Origin: Neelides folsomi
Lineage: Eukaryota; Arthropoda; Collembola; Neelipleona; Neelidae
NCBI GenBank assembly: GCA_034687125.1
Contig: JAQGBZ010000229.1
Span: 1 to 64,000, forward strand
Direction of reading: 5' to 3'
Length of the DNA: 64,000 nt
The position numbers and the translations under genes are program-made. A model generated the notes under the pieces. That model had not been told where the DNA came from and did no database searches. It saw only the letters and a list, made by a program, of their open reading frames with translations. Shown here in pieces: positions 63,601-64,000 of this stretch. Every line of letters starts with the position of its first letter. The stretch's first letter is position 1.

Positions 63601-63625
63601 TCGGACGAGTATAGGAACCTCGTCG
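21460..63625 (+). CDS. sif: Still life / Tiam-family Rac guanine-nucleotide exchange factor (gene model, 24 coding exons, 3' end outside window)
   Basis: SIF activates Rac GTPases and remodels actin at synaptic terminals and other membranes; vertebrate Tiam1/2 are the relatives. The 24 exons join in consistent phase to 1,485 residues. In order they encode: MGNKLSC myristoylation/palmitoylation-type start; WH1-like domain (about 38-144); Ser/Arg/Gly-rich disordered region (145-669); PH domain (about 714-835, [12 protein letters not shown]...); helical segment (about 836-912); Ras-binding domain (about 999-1065); PDZ domain (about 1075-1165, with MWGF carboxylate-binding loop); and the N-terminal two thirds of the DH domain (from about 1300), including [20 protein letters not shown]. 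The C-terminal DH helices, second PH domain and stop lie beyond the window. Conservation with fly SIF is strong throughout. Odd points are one GC-AG intron, a nested zinc-finger ORF and a possible extra 335-codon exon. Confidence 0.96.
21691..22222 (+). other. sif: sif intron 1
   Basis: AT-rich, 532 bp. It holds a short tandem array of a 12-bp unit at 22025-22074 and otherwise nothing recognisable. Confidence 0.85.
22025..22074. repeat. sif: 12-bp tandem repeat in sif intron 1
   Basis: About four copies of a unit like AAAGCTTGGTTA follow one another with single-base changes. Further diverged copies (ATAAGTTAAGAGCT) follow to about 22105. Confidence 0.85.
22223..22304 (+). CDS. sif: sif exon 2: WH1-like domain
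   Basis: It encodes [20 protein letters not shown] and on to DVRLVQP, the central strands of the WH1-like domain, conserved with fly SIF. The acceptor is tttctgtag and the donor CCAG/gtaata. It leaves in phase 1. Confidence 0.95.
22371..22489 (+). CDS. sif: sif exon 3: end of WH1-like domain
   Basis: After a 66-bp intron the frame reads [15 protein letters not shown], then [19 protein letters not shown]. This is the C-terminal helix and last strands of the WH1-like domain. It ends TGCTGT/gtaagt in phase 0. Confidence 0.95.
22490..23936 (+). other. sif: sif intron 3
   Basis: This 1,447-bp intron contains the CCCGGG tandem array at 22,880-23,045. The rest is unremarkable AT-rich sequence, purine-rich around 23,500-23,740. 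Confidence 0.85.
22880..23045. repeat. sif: About 23-bp tandem repeat with TTACCCGGGTTCTTA core
   Basis: At least four units, built on TCCTTACCCGGGTTCTTAC followed by AGAG, lie head to tail between 22,890 and 22,985. Diverged units follow to 23,045. The shared core also appears upstream of sif at 19,850-19,931 and 20,179-20,188. Confidence 0.85.
23937..24225 (+). CDS. sif: sif exon 4: Gly/Ser/Arg-rich linker with CTCMT motif
   Basis: It starts [16 protein letters not shown], passes through a Gly/Ala/Arg-rich stretch and ends with the conserved [32 protein letters not shown] and PRFRG. The second half matches fly SIF closely. The middle is GC-rich compared with its surroundings, probably because of Gly/Arg/Ala content. 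It leaves in phase 1. Confidence 0.93.
24226..25168 (+). other. sif: sif intron 4
   Basis: This 943-bp intron is strongly AT-rich. It includes a segment (about 24,420-25,056) with open frames on both strands and no recognisable domain. Confidence 0.85.
25169..25287 (+). CDS. sif: sif exon 5: disordered linker
   Basis: It encodes [14 protein letters not shown] followed by [19 protein letters not shown]. The acceptor atttacag and donor AAAG/gtaaaa fit phases 1 and 0. It continues the fly-like RG..STLPR segment from exon 4. Confidence 0.92.
25288..25634 (+). other. sif: sif intron 5
   Basis: This 347-bp AT-rich intron contains TA/TG alternating sequence and no other signal. Confidence 0.85.
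25635..25876 (+). CDS. sif: sif exon 6: charged disordered region
   Basis: It encodes [20 protein letters not shown], then [20 protein letters not shown] and KSTDDVT. The content is Arg/Ser/Asp-rich with likely phosphorylation sites. It leaves in phase 2 through CAACAG/gtaaca. Confidence 0.92.
26010..26281 (+). CDS. sif: sif exon 7: His/Arg/Ser-rich region
   Basis: It encodes [36 protein letters not shown], the repeat-like [15 protein letters not shown] and [16 protein letters not shown]. The donor GAGAGAA/gtaaaa (phase 1) is weak. If it is not used, the frame ends 18 nt later at TGA (26299-26301), giving a short isoform of about 457 residues. Exon 8 keeps the frame when this donor is used. 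Confidence 0.88.
26282..27178 (+). other. sif: sif intron 7
   Basis: This 897-bp intron is very AT-rich. The acceptor (attggacacag) has a poor pyrimidine tract, and together with the weak donor this makes retention plausible. Confidence 0.75.
27179..27307 (+). CDS. sif: sif exon 8: disordered linker
   Basis: It encodes [20 protein letters not shown], then [18 protein letters not shown]. The 5' end is inferred from phase, because an in-frame TAA lies 11 bases upstream of the chosen start. It leaves in phase 1 through GGGGAAG/gtaaca. Confidence 0.82.
27551..27706 (+). CDS. sif: sif exon 9: conserved [13 protein letters not shown] helix
   Basis: It encodes [40 protein letters not shown] and [11 protein letters not shown]. 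This helical block is almost identical to fly SIF. The acceptor is tgttttag and the donor TTGG/gtgagg; phase 1 in and out. Confidence 0.95.
27707..30576 (+). other. sif: sif intron 9
   Basis: This 2,870-bp intron is AT-rich with no gene. A TA/TG patch lies at 29,690-29,760, and purine-rich plus-strand sequence is followed by pyrimidine-rich sequence at 29,930-30,060. Confidence 0.85.
30577..30754 (+). CDS. sif: sif exon 10: Ser/Arg-rich region
   Basis: It encodes [20 protein letters not shown], then a [15 protein letters not shown] run and [18 protein letters not shown]. The SD-R-GY-SD pattern continues into exon 11. It leaves in phase 2 through TCAAG/gtacat. Confidence 0.93.
30914..30919 (-). 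terminator. Poly(A) signal after the nested zinc-finger ORF
   Basis: AATAAA occurs on the minus strand 16 nt past the TAA stop. It is a single hexamer in AT-rich DNA, so chance is possible. Confidence 0.4.
30935..31375 (-). CDS. Intronless C2H2 zinc-finger ORF, partly degenerate, nested in sif intron 10
   Basis: The 146-residue frame [20 protein letters not shown]... encodes five C2H2 units with GEKPYKC linkers, of the kind that binds DNA. Only units 1 and 2 keep all zinc ligands (C-C-H-H). In unit 3 the first His is Leu (LNKLMRIH), in unit 4 the last His is Gln (HMRTQ), and in unit 5 it is Pro (HMRIP). The linker after unit 2 has lost its Thr (RTHGEKP). Units 3-5 are near copies of each other. 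AATAAA lies 16 nt after the stop, at 30919-30914. An acceptor-like ttaattag just before the ATG could make it a last exon. The frame has no stop, but ligand loss suggests a decaying retrocopy or duplicated fragment. Confidence 0.7.
   Translation of the reverse strand: MGNKCLFCNKSFKSTYSLEIHISAHVGEKIYKCKICKFLFGQKGNLELHMRTHGEKPYKCKICKYSSRHSGDLNKLMRIHTGEKPYKCKICKYSCGQTGSLDLHMRTQTGEKPYKCKICKYSCGRKEHLDRHMRIPTLVKPHNPTY
31976..32165 (+). CDS. sif: sif exon 11: SGYYSDRD repeats and CYLTSSE
   Basis: It encodes [37 protein letters not shown] and [17 protein letters not shown]. The last segment is conserved with fly SIF, where it is joined directly to the [14 protein letters not shown] segment found here in exon 12. 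It leaves in phase 0 through TCCGAG/gtaagc. Confidence 0.95.
32634..32750. repeat. sif: 16-bp tandem repeat in sif intron 11
   Basis: About seven imperfect copies of a 15-18-bp unit resembling CTAAATTCTGCGAAAA lie head to tail. Isolated similar pieces follow (for example 32,790-32,815). Confidence 0.85.
38160..39164 (+). CDS. 335-codon Gln/Pro-rich open frame, possible sif cassette exon
   Basis: An uninterrupted frame of exactly 335 codons lies between an acceptor-like gtgttag and a donor-like GCAAAG/gtatct. Both are in phase 0, like the sif exon 11-12 junction, so inclusion would keep the frame. It encodes a Q5 run, Pro/Arg/Gln-rich stretches ([22 protein letters not shown]), [19 protein letters not shown] and [16 protein letters not shown]. 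It is more GC-rich than the flanking intron. I recognise no domain, and fly SIF joins exons 11 and 12 directly. Alternatives are a first exon of a shorter sif isoform, an exon of a nested gene, or a chance frame in GC-rich DNA. The acceptor pyrimidine tract is weak, and the 3' part could end earlier at another donor. A 213-codon minus-strand frame overlaps it and is probably its shadow. Confidence 0.45.
40288..40309. repeat. sif: 22-bp perfect palindrome in sif intron 11
   Basis: The two 11-base halves (CCCTATGTTAT and ATAACATAGGG) are perfect complements with no spacer. Function unknown. Confidence 0.8.
41247..41380 (+). CDS. sif: sif exon 12: acidic linker before the PH domain
   Basis: It encodes [20 protein letters not shown], then [14 protein letters not shown], both conserved with fly SIF immediately before the PH domain. 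The acceptor is acttccag and the donor GCTGG/gtaagc, phase 2. Confidence 0.95.
41381..48046 (+). other. sif: sif intron 12
   Basis: This 6,666-bp intron contains an 11-base G run at 42,161-42,171. A GC-richer inserted segment resembling a retroelement end lies at about 45,830-46,351. Pyrimidine-purine patches lie at 41,760-41,840, 43,760-43,880, 45,470-45,680 and 47,310-47,410. No gene is supported: open frames at 42,578-42,978 and 43,572-43,880 overlap on both strands or carry no domain. Confidence 0.8.
45831..46351 (+). mobile_element. Putative retroelement fragment with hammerhead-like motif and A-tail (Penelope-like element / retrozyme-like)
   Basis: This block is more GC-rich than its surroundings and lacks their TA patches. 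It ends in CTGTAA (46302), a 3-bp stem closed by CGAAA (GGC/GCC, 46308-46318), GAAA (46319-46322), then TATCGGAGTATA and an A7 run (46344-46350). The order CUGA-like box, GGC...GCC stem and GAAA matches the core of the type I hammerhead ribozymes that Penelope-like elements and retrozymes carry in their terminal repeats. The first box differs (CTGTAA against CTGATGA), so the ribozyme is probably dead. There is no reverse transcriptase in the block. The 5' limit is a guess from composition. Confidence 0.4.
48047..48184 (+). CDS. sif: sif exon 13: PH domain, first part
   Basis: It encodes [20 protein letters not shown], then [20 protein letters not shown] and DARET. The basic strand pair and [10 protein letters not shown] are the phosphoinositide-facing start of the N-terminal PH domain, nearly identical to fly SIF. 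Phase 2 in and out. Confidence 0.97.
48185..48787 (+). other. sif: sif intron 13
   Basis: This 603-bp intron has ordinary gt-ag ends, with a pyrimidine-purine patch at 48,550-48,660. Nothing else is seen. Confidence 0.85.
48788..48917 (+). CDS. sif: sif exon 14: PH domain, middle part; followed by a GC donor
   Basis: It encodes [40 protein letters not shown] and LFQ. Conservation continues directly into exon 15 ([10 protein letters not shown]). The junction therefore uses TTCCAG/gcaagg, a GC-AG intron, and no GT donor at this point would keep the frame. Confidence 0.96.
48918..49620 (+). other. sif: sif intron 14 (GC-AG type)
   Basis: This 703-bp intron begins gcaagg and ends tttgtctag. Apart from the non-canonical donor it looks ordinary. 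Confidence 0.85.
49621..49764 (+). CDS. sif: sif exon 15: PH domain C-terminal helix and following segment
   Basis: It encodes [40 protein letters not shown] and RLDKAIES. The first part, with its Trp, is the C-terminal helix of the PH domain, and a basic segment and coil start follow. Phase 0 at both ends. Confidence 0.96.
49765..53301 (+). other. sif: sif intron 15
   Basis: This 3,537-bp intron is AT-rich. A G-rich run near its start (49,797-49,808) and patches at 50,280-50,340 and 50,760-50,880 are its only distinct features. Confidence 0.85.
53302..53484 (+). CDS. sif: sif exon 16: helical segment after the PH domain
   Basis: It encodes [40 protein letters not shown] and [20 protein letters not shown]. 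This is a coiled-coil-like helical pair that in Tiam proteins packs against the PH domain and helps membrane and partner binding. It is conserved with fly SIF. Phase 0 at both ends. Confidence 0.96.
53485..56792 (+). other. sif: sif intron 16
   Basis: This 3,308-bp intron is mostly AT-rich, with repeated pyrimidine-purine patches (53,690-53,800, 54,420-54,600, 55,430-55,650). An imperfect TGTATACATATATGTATG inverted repeat flanked by GATC lies at about 54,456-54,486. No gene is seen. Confidence 0.85.
56793..57050 (+). CDS. sif: sif exon 17: conserved linker to the Ras-binding domain
   Basis: It encodes [40 protein letters not shown] and [20 protein letters not shown], then a charged stretch ending SLPDNQ. 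The first sixty residues are close to fly SIF. Phase 0 at both ends. Confidence 0.96.
57260..57430 (+). CDS. sif: sif exon 18: Ras-binding domain, first part
   Basis: It encodes [40 protein letters not shown] and [17 protein letters not shown]. This is the ubiquitin-like Ras-binding domain of Tiam/SIF with its basic KKRR patch. Phase 0 at both ends. Confidence 0.96.
57698..57884 (+). CDS. sif: sif exon 19: end of Ras-binding domain and start of PDZ domain
   Basis: It encodes [20 protein letters not shown], then [20 protein letters not shown] and [27 protein letters not shown] is the PDZ carboxylate-binding loop and first strand, through which Tiam proteins bind syndecan- or neurexin-type tails. 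It leaves in phase 1. Confidence 0.96.
57885..59016 (+). other. sif: sif intron 19
   Basis: This 1,132-bp intron splits the PDZ domain. A 126-codon open frame at 57,969-58,349 has no recognisable domain and is treated as noncoding. Confidence 0.85.
59017..59283 (+). CDS. sif: sif exon 20: PDZ domain, second part
   Basis: It encodes [40 protein letters not shown] and RTEPP, which complete the PDZ domain. An Ala-rich stretch ([15 protein letters not shown]) follows, then CPPPPADP and [10 protein letters not shown]. The Ala-rich insert replaces a non-Ala segment in fly SIF. The donor GAAA/gtaaga is phase 1. Confidence 0.94.
59284..61053 (+). other. sif: sif intron 20
   Basis: This 1,770-bp intron has a T/G-rich direct-repeat stretch at 60,590-60,660 and a pyrimidine-rich stretch at 60,850-60,980 before the acceptor. 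No gene is seen. Confidence 0.85.
61054..61172 (+). CDS. sif: sif exon 21: linker between PDZ and DH domains
   Basis: It encodes [20 protein letters not shown], then a Gly/Arg stretch and STEIENLLK. The KDL and EIENLLK ends are conserved with fly SIF and mark the approach to the DH domain. Phase 1 in, phase 0 out. Confidence 0.94.
61411..61641 (+). CDS. sif: sif exon 22: linker and first helix of the RhoGEF (DH) domain
   Basis: It starts [20 protein letters not shown], passes a His/Gly/Ser-rich variable part and ends [23 protein letters not shown]. The last segment is DH conserved region 1; its E-x-x-YV is the Rac-contacting helix. Phase 0 at both ends. Confidence 0.96.
61642..62999 (+). other. 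sif: sif intron 22
   Basis: This 1,358-bp intron interrupts the DH domain. It contains a perfect 17-bp-stem hairpin at 62,058-62,097, followed by several copies of a GAAGGATGTAT-type motif to about 62,165. Confidence 0.85.
62058..62097. repeat. sif: Hairpin-forming inverted repeat in sif intron 22
   Basis: The left arm ATTACAAATATATTGTA and the right arm TACAATATATTTGTAAT are perfect 17-bp complements around a six-base loop. The stem is too short for a typical microRNA precursor. A remnant of a miniature inverted-repeat element is possible. Confidence 0.85.
63000..63197 (+). CDS. sif: sif exon 23: DH domain, second part
   Basis: It encodes [40 protein letters not shown] and [10 protein letters not shown], then a variable loop and HPSEFK. 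This is DH conserved region 2. Phase 0 at both ends. Confidence 0.96.
63337..63625 (+). CDS. sif: sif exon 24: DH domain, conserved region 3 (last exon in window)
   Basis: It encodes [40 protein letters not shown] and [20 protein letters not shown], then [20 protein letters not shown]. The [15 protein letters not shown] signature is DH conserved region 3. In fly SIF the residues after IAIG are different (SAFLYYVNHFKL). The exon leaves in phase 1 through CGTCG/gtgagt, and the gene continues beyond the window. Confidence 0.96.
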
Positions 63626-64000
63626 GTGAGTTGATGCACAATCTTCATATACCATACATAGCTTATATCTAGTACAAGGGTACAAATACTAGCTTGTATA
63701 GTTATATTTTAACTTATACCAAAAGGAAAAATCGTCTTATGACTTTTTATCGCTAAGCTCAATAGAAAACACTAGAGATTTTTTAATTTAAAATTCCAGA
63801 TTTGTCACCTTTGGGTGAAGTAAATTCCAATTCAGATTAACTCCAGAAATCTCATTACAAAACTTCAGACTTTTTAGAGAAACTCATGAGTTTCATTTTC
63901 ATTCATTTCCATTTCCAATGATTATTAACTCTAACCAATCCTTGGTTAGATTTTTCATTTTGGACACTTTCATAATTCTGAATAATATTAAAATTACTGC
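63626..64000 (+). other. sif: Start of sif intron 24
   Basis: AT-rich intron sequence runs to the window edge. No exon is seen. Confidence 0.85.

Noticed and set aside
1-64000. tRNA, rRNA, CRISPR or bacterial-type systems
   Set aside because: I looked for T-loop-like motifs and regular spacer arrays by eye and found none. The spliced genes show nuclear animal DNA.

Overview
The window is animal nuclear DNA, most likely from an arthropod. The evidence is a still life (sif)/Tiam-type Rac exchange factor gene with small exons and GT-AG introns, a lin-28 gene, and a small secreted Gly/Tyr-rich protein gene with the insect/crustacean layout of a four-codon first exon followed by a signal-peptide exon. 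The DNA is AT-rich. Coding sequence is a small part of it; the rest is introns and spacers with patches of alternating pyrimidine-purine sequence. The species cannot be named from the sequence alone; a crustacean is a reasonable guess and no more than that.

Layout. (1) 1-6126, minus strand: lin-28, an RNA-binding regulator of developmental timing, in three recognised coding exons (6126-6048, 2400-2294, 453-70). They encode an acidic/Ser-rich N-terminus, a cold-shock domain split across exons 2 and 3, and two CCHC zinc knuckles. A strong splice donor in the C-terminal tail suggests that the real last exon may lie outside the window. (2) About 9495-10075, minus strand: a compact two-exon gene with TATA box, initiator-like site and poly(A) signal, for a 61-residue secreted protein. 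(3) 10,076-21,350: about 11 kb with no supported gene. It probably holds the sif promoter and 5' untranslated exons. (4) 21,460 to beyond 63,625, plus strand: sif. I traced 24 coding exons whose splice phases all agree. They encode 1,485 residues: a myristoylation-type N-terminus, WH1-like domain, long disordered region, PH domain, coiled segment, Ras-binding domain, PDZ domain and the first part of the RhoGEF (DH) domain. The rest of DH, the second PH domain and the C-terminus lie downstream of the window.

Inside sif introns are three unexpected items. One is an intronless, partly degenerate C2H2 zinc-finger ORF on the opposite strand (30,935-31,375). One is a 335-codon Gln/Pro-rich open frame (38,160-39,164) flanked by plausible splice sites of the same phase as the neighbouring sif junctions, so it could be an in-frame cassette exon. 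The third is a GC-richer insertion (about 45,830-46,351) ending in a degenerate hammerhead-ribozyme-like motif and an A-run, resembling the end of a Penelope-like element or retrozyme. One sif intron uses a GC-AG splice pair.

The three main genes have no evident shared pathway. lin-28 controls let-7 and mRNA translation, sif drives Rac-dependent actin remodelling at synapses, and the small protein is secreted. Their adjacency looks like ordinary gene order, not a functional cluster. I found no tRNA, rRNA, CRISPR array or prokaryote-type system.
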